19,562 nt of DNA from CAZVAR01 sp964625225 (GTDB taxonomy: Bacteria > Pseudomonadota > Alphaproteobacteria > JAJUGE01): contig CAZVAR010000068.1 of NCBI GenBank assembly GCA_964625225.1, positions 1 through 19,562 of the forward strand, read 5' to 3'. Under the pieces are notes generated by a model. It had not been told where the DNA came from and did not search any database. It was given only the letters and a program-made list of their open reading frames with translations. Below are positions 1 through 7,202 of the stretch, piece by piece. Made by a program: the position numbers and the translations under genes. Positions within the stretch are counted from its first letter, which is position 1. Each line of letters begins with the position of its first letter.

Positions 1-336
1 GTAGCCGAGCCCGAGGCGCTCCATCACGCCCGGCCGGAAGTTCTCGACGACGACGTCCGACTTCTCGACGAGCTTCTTGACGATCGCGACCGCTTCGGGT
101 CGGCGCAGATCGAGGACGATGCTTCGCTTGCTGCGGTTGAGCGCAATGAAGTAGTGGCTGAGCTCCCTGAGGAACGGGGGAAAGTGGCGGGTGTCGTCAC
201 CCTTCCCGGGTGCCTCGATCTTGATGATGTCTGCCCCGAGGTCACCCAGCAATTGCGTCGCGAAGGGGCCGGCCAGGACCCGGGTGAAGTCGAGAACGCG
301 GATATTCCGAAGAGGGCCTTTCCAGTCGGACATCAT
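1..336 (-). CDS. CaiB/BaiF-family CoA-transferase, N-terminal part (runs off left edge)
   Basis: Class III CoA-transferase/racemase family protein. The 112 visible residues contain the N-terminal Rossmann-like half: GPFATQLLGDLGADIIKIE near residues 22-40, the NRSKRSIVLDL stretch, and ENFRPGVMERLGLGY at the edge of the window. The catalytic Asp/His region, normally 30-60 residues further on, lies outside, so transferase and racemase roles cannot be told apart. The ATG at 336-334 overlaps the TGA of the upstream acetyl-CoA hydrolase-family gene (ATGA), so translation is probably coupled; an ATG at 333-331 is the alternative start. It is the fourth visible gene of the minus-strand acyl-CoA operon and the second CaiB-type gene in it. 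Family assignment is firm. The substrate is unknown. Confidence 0.88.
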   Translation of the reverse strand, partial: MMSDWKGPLRNIRVLDFTRVLAGPFATQLLGDLGADIIKIEAPGKGDDTRHFPPFLRELSHYFIALNRSKRSIVLDLRRPEAVAIVKKLVEKSDVVVENFRPGVMERLGLGY

Positions 337-1604
337 CTGGCCTCATGGTGTTGGTGCTGCGAAATCGAGCGATCGGCGGAGCGCCGGAGGAAGACCCGGT
401 CGTCCGGATGCGCCACGGCAATCAGACGTTCCACGCGCTCCTCCAAGCCGGCGCCGGTCAGCGACGCGATCCCGTGTTCGGTGACGACGTAGTCGACCAT
501 GGTCCGCGACACGGTCACGGTACCGCCGTCGAGCATCGGAACGATGGTCGGGCAACCTTCGCGCGTGCGCGCGCGCAGCGCGAAGATGCTGCGGCCGCCG
601 GGCGACCGCTGCGCGCCCTCGACGAAATCGAGCACGCCCCCGACGCCGCCGACGAGCCGGCCCCCTATGCTCTCCGAATTGATCTGGCCGGTGAGGTCGA
701 CCTGGAGCGCGAAGTTCACCGCGACGAAGTTGGCGAGCGTCCCGATCACGGCCGGGTCATGCGTGTGCGCGATCGGATGCAGGGCCAGGCGCGGATTCCG
801 GTCTGCGAAACGATAGAGACGGCCGGAGCCGAACAGCACGCCGGCGACGGTCTGCCCGGTATCGATTTCCTTGCGCCGGTTGGTGACCACCCCGGCCTCG
901 ACGAGGTCGACCACGGCATCCGTCAGCATTCCCGTATGGACGCCGAGATCGCGATGCCGCCGAAGCGCACGCCATACCGCCTCGCCGAGCGACCCGATCC
1001 CGATCTCGAGCGCGTCGCCGTCACGGATGAGCGAGGCGACGTTCCGCGCGATCTGCTCGTCGACGGCGCCGGAGGCGCCCATATTCGCTTCGAGCGGCGG
1101 CTCGTCCGCCTCGAAACGCGCCGTGACCCTTGCCTCGAAAGCGTCGCGAGCGACGAGGGCCGGGCCGAGCGTCCGCGGCATCGCGGCATTGACCTGCACC
1201 ACCACCGAGCGCGCCGAGCGCATCATGACAGCCCCGTAATCGGCCGCGACACCGAACGAAATCGCGCCGTCGATGCACGGCCCGACATTGAGCAGAACGG
1301 TGTCGATCCGGAGATGCCCCTCCTCGATCAGCCTCGGCAACGCCGACCATCGCAGGGGGACGATCCGCAAGCGGTTGGCCCTGGCCGCTCGGCCAAGGCC
1401 GCCGAAGGCGGCGATACCCGTAAACTGCCAGCCGGGATGTCGCGCGACCACCTGCTCGACGGTATCGGAGAACGGGACCCCGCAGAATATCCGCAGCGCG
1501 CGCGGCGCGGCAGCGTCGTTCAGGAGCATGGCGGTGAGCTTGCGGGGCTCGGCCGTCCCATGACTCCAGGCCACCGTGTCGCCCTCTCGAGCCATCGCGC
1601 TCAT
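333..1604 (-). CDS. Acetyl-CoA hydrolase/4-hydroxybutyrate CoA-transferase-family protein, catalytic Glu replaced by Gly
   Basis: Family members move CoA between carboxylic acids, or hydrolyse acyl-CoA, through a glutamyl-CoA thioester. With the ATG at 1604 the protein has 423 residues, the usual family length. The open frame continues to 1706, but the extra 34 residues look non-family-like and overlap the end of the upstream gene. Family motifs are EGDTVAWSHGTAEP at the N-terminus, IGIGSLGEAV, DLVEAGVVTN, GQINSESIGG, GGVLDFVEGAQ and VTEHGIASLTG near the C-terminus. The segment that reads H-S-E-M in clostridial 4-hydroxybutyrate CoA-transferase (Glu238 from memory of that sequence) reads H-T-G-M here, with Gly225 in place of the glutamate. 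The protein may therefore belong to a subfamily with different chemistry, or be inactive as a transferase. It lies 31 nt after the dehydratase gene, and its TGA overlaps the next ATG. Confidence 0.85.
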   Translation of the reverse strand: MSAMAREGDTVAWSHGTAEPRKLTAMLLNDAAAPRALRIFCGVPFSDTVEQVVARHPGWQFTGIAAFGGLGRAARANRLRIVPLRWSALPRLIEEGHLRIDTVLLNVGPCIDGAISFGVAADYGAVMMRSARSVVVQVNAAMPRTLGPALVARDAFEARVTARFEADEPPLEANMGASGAVDEQIARNVASLIRDGDALEIGIGSLGEAVWRALRRHRDLGVHTGMLTDAVVDLVEAGVVTNRRKEIDTGQTVAGVLFGSGRLYRFADRNPRLALHPIAHTHDPAVIGTLANFVAVNFALQVDLTGQINSESIGGRLVGGVGGVLDFVEGAQRSPGGRSIFALRARTREGCPTIVPMLDGGTVTVSRTMVDYVVTEHGIASLTGAGLEERVERLIAVAHPDDRVFLRRSADRSISQHQHHEAR

Positions 1605-1635
1605 GACCGGCGCCTGCGCGGGTCTCGTTCCGCCG

Positions 1636-2757
1636 TTAGCTCTGCCTTCGAGGAAGCACGACGGTTGCCGATCCGAGGACGGTCTTCTGGCCCCTCTGAT
1701 TCTCACCCCAGACCATGCAATCGATCAGAGACTCCCCGTCTTCGATCCGCTTGCCGACGACCTCGCCCCGGCACCAGGTGGTATCGCCGACCATGTTGTG
1801 CCCCCGGATCTGCACGTTGAGCCGCCTGACGAAGCCGGCATCACCCACCCAGTCGGTCAGCATGTGCGACATCCAGGCTACACGCTCCGGGCCGAAGTCG
1901 TAGGCTCCGGGCACCCCGACCTCGCGCGCGAAGTCGTTGTCCCAGTGCACGCGAACCGGCGGCTCGGGAACCCCCATCGCGTTCGGGATCGCGAGCTTGG
2001 GATGGCGGTCATAATATTTGAAGGCGATACGGTGATTACGCACCGCATATGCGCCCCAGGCCTGCATGAACGCGACGGCCGCCGTCACGGTATAGGGCCC
2101 CTTCACGACGGGCGCGATCGGATCGCCGGTCGCAACATCGTCCCAGTAGCGGGGCTCGGCGCCGCGCCGCTCTTCCCGGCGGTACTGTTCGGCGATTTCC
2201 TCGATTTCCTGCCTCGAGTAGACGTGGGGCTTTTCGATCTCGCGATATTTACTGCCTTCCTTGCGCGCCGTATCGCGCTCGGTGCGAAAGCACCAGGAGT
2301 CGGCTTTGGCCAAGAGAGCGCCGGTCTGGTCGAAAAACTCGGTCGTGTAGATCTGCTGGATCGCCCGGCCGGCAAATCGAGTCCGGTGCTCGACCAGATC
2401 CTTGAGAACGGAGCGGGTCCTGACGCGCATCCCCTCTTCGAGGCGGCGATACCATTCCCAGTCCGTACCGGAATACATCGCGTGGACGCCCGGCAACCCT
2501 TCGACCGCGCCGCTCACCACATTGTCCATCGAGAACAGGAGCGCGGGGGGCGCTTGCAGGCGCTCGAACCCGGCCTTCGTACAATATTCGCGGTCTAGCC
2601 AAAGAGGGTTGTCGTCGCCGATGGCATAGGCGAACAGCCGCGCTGCATCCGCGTTGATCTCCGTAAAATTGGGCATTGCCTTACGGAGTACCTCTACTCC
2701 AATCCGGCTCCTGAGTTCCTGCAGTGCACTCTCGTCGATCCGGGGGTGTGTCGTCAC
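1636..2757 (-). CDS. FAS1-like/MaoC-type acyl-CoA dehydratase (double hotdog)
   Basis: Predicted hydratase/dehydratase acting on an acyl-CoA, 373 residues, cytoplasmic, no signal peptide. The first hotdog domain covers roughly residues 20-160 and contains AIGDDNPLW at 45-53. The second covers roughly 200-370 and contains VHWDNDFAREVGVPGAYDFG. In simple MaoC (R)-hydratases the catalytic pair is Asp plus His in a GDxNPLH-type motif; here the Asp is kept but Trp53 occupies the His position. The start is GTG at 2757, supported by a strong Shine-Dalgarno (AGGAGGAGAG on the minus strand, plus coordinates about 2764-2773) and lying 26 nt after the upstream CaiB gene. Double-hotdog hydratases next to CoA-transferases occur in mesaconyl-CoA and itaconyl-CoA pathways, but no citramalyl-CoA lyase is visible here, so that link is only a possibility. 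Confidence 0.85.
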   Translation of the reverse strand: MTTHPRIDESALQELRSRIGVEVLRKAMPNFTEINADAARLFAYAIGDDNPLWLDREYCTKAGFERLQAPPALLFSMDNVVSGAVEGLPGVHAMYSGTDWEWYRRLEEGMRVRTRSVLKDLVEHRTRFAGRAIQQIYTTEFFDQTGALLAKADSWCFRTERDTARKEGSKYREIEKPHVYSRQEIEEIAEQYRREERRGAEPRYWDDVATGDPIAPVVKGPYTVTAAVAFMQAWGAYAVRNHRIAFKYYDRHPKLAIPNAMGVPEPPVRVHWDNDFAREVGVPGAYDFGPERVAWMSHMLTDWVGDAGFVRRLNVQIRGHNMVGDTTWCRGEVVGKRIEDGESLIDCMVWGENQRGQKTVLGSATVVLPRRQS

Positions 2758-2783
2758 GTCACTCTCCTCCTACAAGAAGGTTC

Positions 2784-3998
2784 TCACGGCTCTCGCCGCC
2801 CCGGCTGCGGCTCGACCCGGTTGCCGGTCGGTCCGGCGGCGGCGCCGGATCGGATCAGCTGCTCGATCTCCGCGTCGCCGAGCCCCAGCTCGGTGAGCAC
2901 TTCGACCGTATGCTCGCCGACCTCCGGAGCGGCATTTCGCAGGCGGCCTCCGGGCACGCCGTCGACGAGCACGGGGAACGGAATGTGGCGCTCGCCGCAA
3001 ATCGACTGCACCACGCCCCGCGCCCGGATCTGCGGGGAGTCCGCAGCCTCGCGCGGCGTAAAGGCCAGTTGCACCGGAACGTCATGCTTCGCGAGAAGGG
3101 CGATCCATTCGTCTGCAGTCTTGCGGCGGATGGTTTCGTGCATCAGCTTCGAAAGCTCGTCGCCGTGCTCACGCCGCTGCGGTTCGGTATCGAAACGCGG
3201 ATCGTCGAGCGCCGGGTTCTCGCCCCGCAGCGCCTTGCGGAAGTTCTGCCAGAAATGCTCCTCGACCATTCCCAGGGCGATCGCACGCCCGTCGGCAGTC
3301 TCGAACAGGTCGTTGATCGGGAAGAGGTGCAGCCGCCCCGGTTCATCGACGTCCAAGCCGCGGCGCACTGAGGTGAAGGCGAGCGCCGCGTCGGTCAGCG
3401 AGATATCGAGGTAGCAGCCTCGGCCGGTCCGGTCGCGCCTGCGCAGCGCGCCGAGGATGGAGATGGCGGCGAAGCAACTGGCGGTGACGTCGGCCACGGG
3501 AAGCCCGGAGCGCCGCGGCTTGCGTTCGAGCCAGTGCCCCGGAAGAGACATTGCGCCGCCGGCCGCTAAATAGTTGAGATCGTGCCCCGGAACGTCTCGC
3601 CACGGACCGGTCTGGCCGTAGCCGGAAAGCGAGCAATAGACGATTCTCGGGTTGATCGCCTTGAGTTCGTCGTACGACACGCCGAGTCGGTCCACGACGC
3701 CGGGACGGAAGCCCTCGACCACGACATCCGCCCATTCGGCAAGGGCGCGGACCACCCTGGCCGAGTCCGGATGCTTGAGGTCCAACGCAATGCTGCGTTT
3801 GTTCCGGTTGGCCATCCGGAACATTTCCATCGGCATGTAGCGAGCGGCATCGCCGCTCGGCCCCTCGACCTTGATCACGTCGGCTCCAAGGTCGGCGAGG
3901 AGCTGCGTTGCGAATGGCCCCGGCAGCAGAGGGGTCAAATCGAAGACGCGCACATCGTCGAGTGCCGGCCACCCCTCTGAGCGCAGTGCGTCATCCAT
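2784..3998 (-). CDS. CaiB/BaiF-family protein with alpha-methylacyl-CoA racemase-type catalytic residues
   Basis: A 404-residue class III CoA-transferase/racemase family protein and the first gene of the acyl-CoA operon. The N-terminal Rossmann-like half contains GPFATQLLADLGADVIKVEG (residues 27-46) and EGFRPGVVDRLGV. The middle carries GQTGPWRDVPGHDLNYLAAGG (split about residues 128-148) and GLPVADVTASCFAA. By alignment from memory with mycobacterial alpha-methylacyl-CoA racemase (His126, Asp156, Glu241), the equivalents are His139, Asp170 and Glu246. Asp140 is also where formyl-CoA transferases carry their catalytic Asp, so a transferase role cannot be excluded. The ATG at 3998 follows a purine-rich GAGAGGGTGG. 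The gene is divergent from dctQ across the 222-nt region with the TetR-type palindrome, which suggests control by a TetR-family regulator not encoded in this window. Confidence 0.87.
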   Translation of the reverse strand: MDDALRSEGWPALDDVRVFDLTPLLPGPFATQLLADLGADVIKVEGPSGDAARYMPMEMFRMANRNKRSIALDLKHPDSARVVRALAEWADVVVEGFRPGVVDRLGVSYDELKAINPRIVYCSLSGYGQTGPWRDVPGHDLNYLAAGGAMSLPGHWLERKPRRSGLPVADVTASCFAAISILGALRRRDRTGRGCYLDISLTDAALAFTSVRRGLDVDEPGRLHLFPINDLFETADGRAIALGMVEEHFWQNFRKALRGENPALDDPRFDTEPQRREHGDELSKLMHETIRRKTADEWIALLAKHDVPVQLAFTPREAADSPQIRARGVVQSICGERHIPFPVLVDGVPGGRLRNAAPEVGEHTVEVLTELGLGDAEIEQLIRSGAAAGPTGNRVEPQPGRREP

Positions 3999-4220
3999 GA
4001 TCCACCCTCTCGCCAGCCACCGACCGATCTAACTTACCGACCGGTAAGTTTACAAACTTATCGGTTGATTGAATCACCGGGCAGGGATACCGTGTCAACA
4101 AGAAACAGAGCAGGGGGCCCGCCTTAGGGATAAATCCCCTATAGCAGGGCCAGATAAGGGTGTGCGGGTCCAACGAAGCCCTGCCGCAGGGCCGCAAGCC
4201 GCAATTGCTCGGGAGGGCGT
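3999..4220. promoter_or_regulatory. Divergent control region between acyl-CoA operon and TRAP operon
   Basis: A 222-nt non-coding stretch separates the two divergent operons, so both promoters should lie here. It contains the perfect palindrome described separately at 4031-4050 and is locally less GC-rich than its surroundings (about 4027-4075). No ORF in it resembles a protein. I could not assign -35/-10 elements with confidence. Confidence 0.7.
4031..4050. promoter_or_regulatory. Putative TetR-family operator (perfect inverted repeat)
   Basis: The arms AACTTACCG and CGGTAAGTT are perfect 9-nt inverted repeats around a 2-nt spacer AC. A further sequence at 4055-4070 (AACTTATCGG followed by TTGATT) repeats one arm with one mismatch, so there may be a second, weaker site. 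Length, symmetry and the ACCG-CGGT core are typical of TetR-family operators. The position, about 33 nt upstream of the first acyl-CoA gene, would let one repressor control both directions. The regulator itself is not in the window. Confidence 0.65.
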
Positions 4221-4775
4221 ATGGGTTGTGCTCAGGATGATGCCGATACAAAGTGCTCGCGCGTGCTGGCCTTCGTGGAGGACGGCCTGAACGGGATCGC
4301 CTGCGCCTGTCTCGCGGTCATGGTGGCGGTCATCACCGTCGATTCGCTCGGCCGTGCCTTCTTTCACGCGCCCCTGCAGATCCAGTTCGAGTTGACCGAG
4401 CTTTACCTCATGCCGGCGGTTGCAGTGCTGTCGCTCAGTCGCGCCTACCGCAAGGGGGCGCATTTGTCGCTCGAACTCTTCCCGGAACGCTGCCTGGGTC
4501 GCGCTCGCGTCCCGATCCGCCTCGCTATGTTGTCACTGGCGTTCGCGTTCTGCGCCCTGATCACCTGGAAATCGAGTGAATACGCCCTGATGGCCTGGGT
4601 CCGTAACGACATCTATCTGGGCGTCGTCGACTGGCCCTTGTCCCTCGCCTACGCAAGTGCGCCGATCGGCTTCGGCGTCCTGACGCTCAGAATCCTGAAC
4701 GACGTGTCGCGTATCGTCGGGTCAGTGAAAAACCGTGCAACAAGTCGAATGGAGGAAGCACATGAACTCAATTAG
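4221..4775 (+). CDS. dctQ: TRAP transporter small membrane subunit (DctQ family)
   Basis: Small integral-membrane subunit of a tripartite ATP-independent periplasmic transporter, which couples the periplasmic binding protein to the large channel subunit. The 184 residues show four hydrophobic segments: about 23-45 (GIACACLAVMVAVITVDSLG), 58-74 (LTELYLMPAVAVLSLSR), 98-117 (IRLAMLSLAFAFCALITWK) and 140-162 (WPLSLAYASAPIGFGVLTLR). The motif R-x-Y-R-K-G-x-H after the second segment is typical of DctQ. The ATG at 4221 is preceded by GGGAGGGCGT. It is the first gene of the TRAP operon; its last 14 nt overlap dctP. Family is clear from order, size and topology. The transported acid cannot be read from the sequence. 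Confidence 0.9.
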   Translation: MGCAQDDADTKCSRVLAFVEDGLNGIACACLAVMVAVITVDSLGRAFFHAPLQIQFELTELYLMPAVAVLSLSRAYRKGAHLSLELFPERCLGRARVPIRLAMLSLAFAFCALITWKSSEYALMAWVRNDIYLGVVDWPLSLAYASAPIGFGVLTLRILNDVSRIVGSVKNRATSRMEEAHELN

Positions 4776-5763
4776 GGCTTTCCGGAAGGTCGTCGCTTCC
4801 GGCGTGCTAGCAAGCGCCCTGGCGTTTCCGAGTCTGTCATCGGCACAGACGATCGAGCTGAAGGCCGGCGACTTTCAATCGACTCAGCACGTGCTGTCGA
4901 AGGACGGCATCGCCCATTGGATGCGCGCGGTCGAACAGAAGACCGACGGCAAGGTCAAGTTCACGCATTTCCCGTCGGAACAGGCCGCCAAGGCAAAGGG
5001 CCTGCTCGACGCGGTCAAGAGCGGTGCTCTCGACATCGCATTCATGGGGCCGACCTACAATACGGACCGGCTTCCCTTGTACTCCGTCGTGGGCCTGCCG
5101 GGGACCTACGAAAGCGCCGCCAAGGGATCCCCGGTCCTGCACTCCATGACGAAGTCGGGGCCGCTTCACGAGGAGTTCCTGAAAGAGGGGATCTACCCGA
5201 TCTTCAGCGTGGTCCTTCCCCCATACCAGATCCTTCTGAAGGACAAGAAGATCAACAGCCTGAAGGACTTCGCCGGGCTCAAGATCCGGACAGGCGGTAC
5301 GACGCAGGCCCTGACGGCACGGGCGCTCGGCGCGACCGGCATCAATCTTGCCGGCCCGGAAGTGTACACGGCCCTGGAACGGGGCACCGTGGACGGCATC
5401 GTTTTCCCGCTGTCATCGGTGCCCGGCTACAATCTTCAGGAAGTGGTCAAATCTATTTCTACGAACGGATCCTTCGGCGGCTACGGGATGACCCTGATCG
5501 CCAATCGGGGCACCTTCGAAAAGCTGCCTGAGGACGTACGGACGGCAATGCTGGAAGCCGGCGAGGAAACCGTCACCCATTTGGCGAACGCCCAAGACGG
5601 TTCGATCGACGAGTTGAAGGTCCAGTGGAAGGCCGCGGGGATCAACCTGTTCGCCTTCATGGCCAGCGTGAAGGAGGATTGGGTCACCCGTGTCAGCAAA
5701 CAGGATGCGAAGGCTCCCGAGGTTCTGGAGCAATACATGTCGCTGATCGCGGACACGAAGTGA
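4762..5763 (+). CDS. dctP: TRAP transporter periplasmic solute-binding protein (DctP family)
   Basis: Extracytoplasmic substrate-binding subunit, 333 residues. The ATG at 4762 is chosen over an upstream in-frame start at 4735 because GGAGGA lies 5 nt before it and a signal peptide then begins directly: basic MNSIRAFRK, hydrophobic core, and a cleavage site after SSA (residue 28). The mature protein has the DctP pattern: the K-x-x-Q/E-start region, QAAKAKGLLDAVKSGALDIA at 74-93, and LKIRTGGTTQALTARALGA with Arg176, the usual carboxylate-binding arginine. ALERGTVDGIVFPLSS at 204-219 is also typical. It is translated from inside dctQ and followed by a strong hairpin. A monocarboxylate or dicarboxylate ligand is likely from the family and from the neighbouring CoA-transferases, but it is not proven. 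Confidence 0.93.
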   Translation: MNSIRAFRKVVASGVLASALAFPSLSSAQTIELKAGDFQSTQHVLSKDGIAHWMRAVEQKTDGKVKFTHFPSEQAAKAKGLLDAVKSGALDIAFMGPTYNTDRLPLYSVVGLPGTYESAAKGSPVLHSMTKSGPLHEEFLKEGIYPIFSVVLPPYQILLKDKKINSLKDFAGLKIRTGGTTQALTARALGATGINLAGPEVYTALERGTVDGIVFPLSSVPGYNLQEVVKSISTNGSFGGYGMTLIANRGTFEKLPEDVRTAMLEAGEETVTHLANAQDGSIDELKVQWKAAGINLFAFMASVKEDWVTRVSKQDAKAPEVLEQYMSLIADTK

Positions 5764-5775
5764 ACCGGTAAGACG

Positions 5776-5808
5776 GGGGTGGCACGATCCGCGTCATCGT
5801 GCCACCCC
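5776..5808 (+). other. Intercistronic stem-loop between dctP and dctM
   Basis: The arms at 5776-5788 (GGGGTGGCACGAT) and 5796-5808 (ATCGTGCCACCCC) are a perfect 13-bp inverted repeat around a 7-nt loop. No T-run follows, so it is not a standard intrinsic terminator. Its position after the binding-protein gene fits an mRNA-stabilising or partial-attenuation structure that would give more binding protein than membrane subunit. That role is inferred. Confidence 0.75.
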
Positions 5809-5840
5809 GTTCGACGCATGCGGTCGCAAAGGTACTTGTC

Positions 5841-7124
5841 GTGACCCTTACTTTTGTCACGCTGTCGCTGCTCGCGATGCTGGTATTGCGTATGCCTATC
5901 GCATTCGCGATGGGTATCGCCGGAGCGGCGGGCATGGCAATCCAAGTGGGTGTCGTGCCGACGATGTCACTTTTCGAACGCATGATCATCGAGAACACGT
6001 CGCAATTCATTCTCGTCGCGATCCCTCTCTTCATTCTGATGGCCGAATTCATGACGGCCGGCGGGATGACGACGAGAGCCGTGACCGCCTGTCAGGCGTG
6101 GCTCGGCCATTTTCGCGGCGGCCTGGCCATGGCCACGGTCGGCGCGGCCGTCATGCTGGCCGCACTCATCGGCAGCAGCACCGCCTCCAGCGCGACGATG
6201 GCGTCGTCCGCCTACCCGGAAATGCGGCGCTTCCGCTATGATGATCGCCTTTCGACGGCGATCATATCCGCCGGCGGAACGCTTGCGGTGATGATACCGC
6301 CCAGCATCGTTCTGATCGTCTACGGCGTGCTGACCGAGACATCGATCGGTAAGCTCTTCATAGCCGGCATCGTGCCGGGGCTGCTGACAGCATCCGGCCT
6401 GATTGTGACGATCATCTTTCTCGCCAGTGGTCGCCGGCTGGCGCCACCGGGTGACGCCTTCGACCTCCGCGTGGCGCTGCGGCAGTCCAGCTCAGTGTGG
6501 CCGATGTGCCTGCTGATCGTGTTGGTTATCGCCTCAATCTATACCGGCACGGCCTCGCCGACCGAAGCCGGCGCAGTCGGGGCCGCAGGCGCGCTGTTGC
6601 TCGCGATCCTGCAACGAACGATGAGGTTCAACGCGTTCTCGGCCGGGCTCAGCCATGCGATTCAGACGACCGTCTTCATTCTCGCCATTATCTACTGCTC
6701 GTCGATCTTCGCGACCTATCTGACCTACTCGCAGGCGACTCAGGGCCTGATCCTCACGGTCCAGGAGTCCGCGCTCTCGCCTGGCGTGATCTTGCTGATC
6801 ATCATCGTAATCATGCTGGCGCTCGGGACGCTGCTCGATCAACTCGCGATCCTGTCGCTCACGATGCCTCTGGTCTTCCCGCTGGTGACCGCTCTGGGCT
6901 ACGACCCGATCTGGTTCGGGATTGTCGTGACCAAGACGGTAGAGATCGGCCTTCTGACCCCGCCATTGGGGCTGAACGTCTTCATCACCGCGGGGCGAAC
7001 GGGTGTTCCGGCCAAGACCGTGTTTCGCGGCGTCACGCCCTTCCTCATCACCGAGGGCGTCATCCTTACTGCGCTCGTCCTCTTTCCGGACATCGCGCTC
7101 TGGCTGCCACGACAAATGGGCTGA
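5841..7124 (+). CDS. dctM: TRAP transporter large permease subunit (DctM family)
   Basis: Channel-forming subunit of the TRAP transporter, 427 residues with the GTG at 5841, which is the normal DctM length. The frame is open from a GTG at 5799, but that codon sits inside the stem of the intercistronic hairpin. Starting at 5841 gives MTLTFVTLSLLAMLVLRMPI, which begins at once with the first membrane segment as usual, and AAAGG lies 8 nt upstream. About 11-12 hydrophobic segments follow. Family motifs include IPLFILMAEFM, ALIGSSTASSATMASSAYPEM, GGTLAVMIPPSI, the YTGTASPTEAGAVGAAGAL stretch, and TVEIGLLTPPLGLNVF near the C-terminus. It is the last gene of the operon, ending 78 nt from the convergent cardiolipin synthase gene. 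Confidence 0.92.
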   Translation: MTLTFVTLSLLAMLVLRMPIAFAMGIAGAAGMAIQVGVVPTMSLFERMIIENTSQFILVAIPLFILMAEFMTAGGMTTRAVTACQAWLGHFRGGLAMATVGAAVMLAALIGSSTASSATMASSAYPEMRRFRYDDRLSTAIISAGGTLAVMIPPSIVLIVYGVLTETSIGKLFIAGIVPGLLTASGLIVTIIFLASGRRLAPPGDAFDLRVALRQSSSVWPMCLLIVLVIASIYTGTASPTEAGAVGAAGALLLAILQRTMRFNAFSAGLSHAIQTTVFILAIIYCSSIFATYLTYSQATQGLILTVQESALSPGVILLIIIVIMLALGTLLDQLAILSLTMPLVFPLVTALGYDPIWFGIVVTKTVEIGLLTPPLGLNVFITAGRTGVPAKTVFRGVTPFLITEGVILTALVLFPDIALWLPRQMG

Positions 7125-7202
7125 TGCCGGATCCGACGAGTGTCGCCCCCGGCGCGCCCGCCCTCCTTCCAAGGACTGCAGCGACGAAGCGGCCCGGGTG
7201 TC

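Noticed and set aside
345..1820. A 491-codon open frame on the plus strand
   Set aside because: It is antisense to the acetyl-CoA hydrolase-family gene and has a low-complexity Arg/Asp/His-rich translation.
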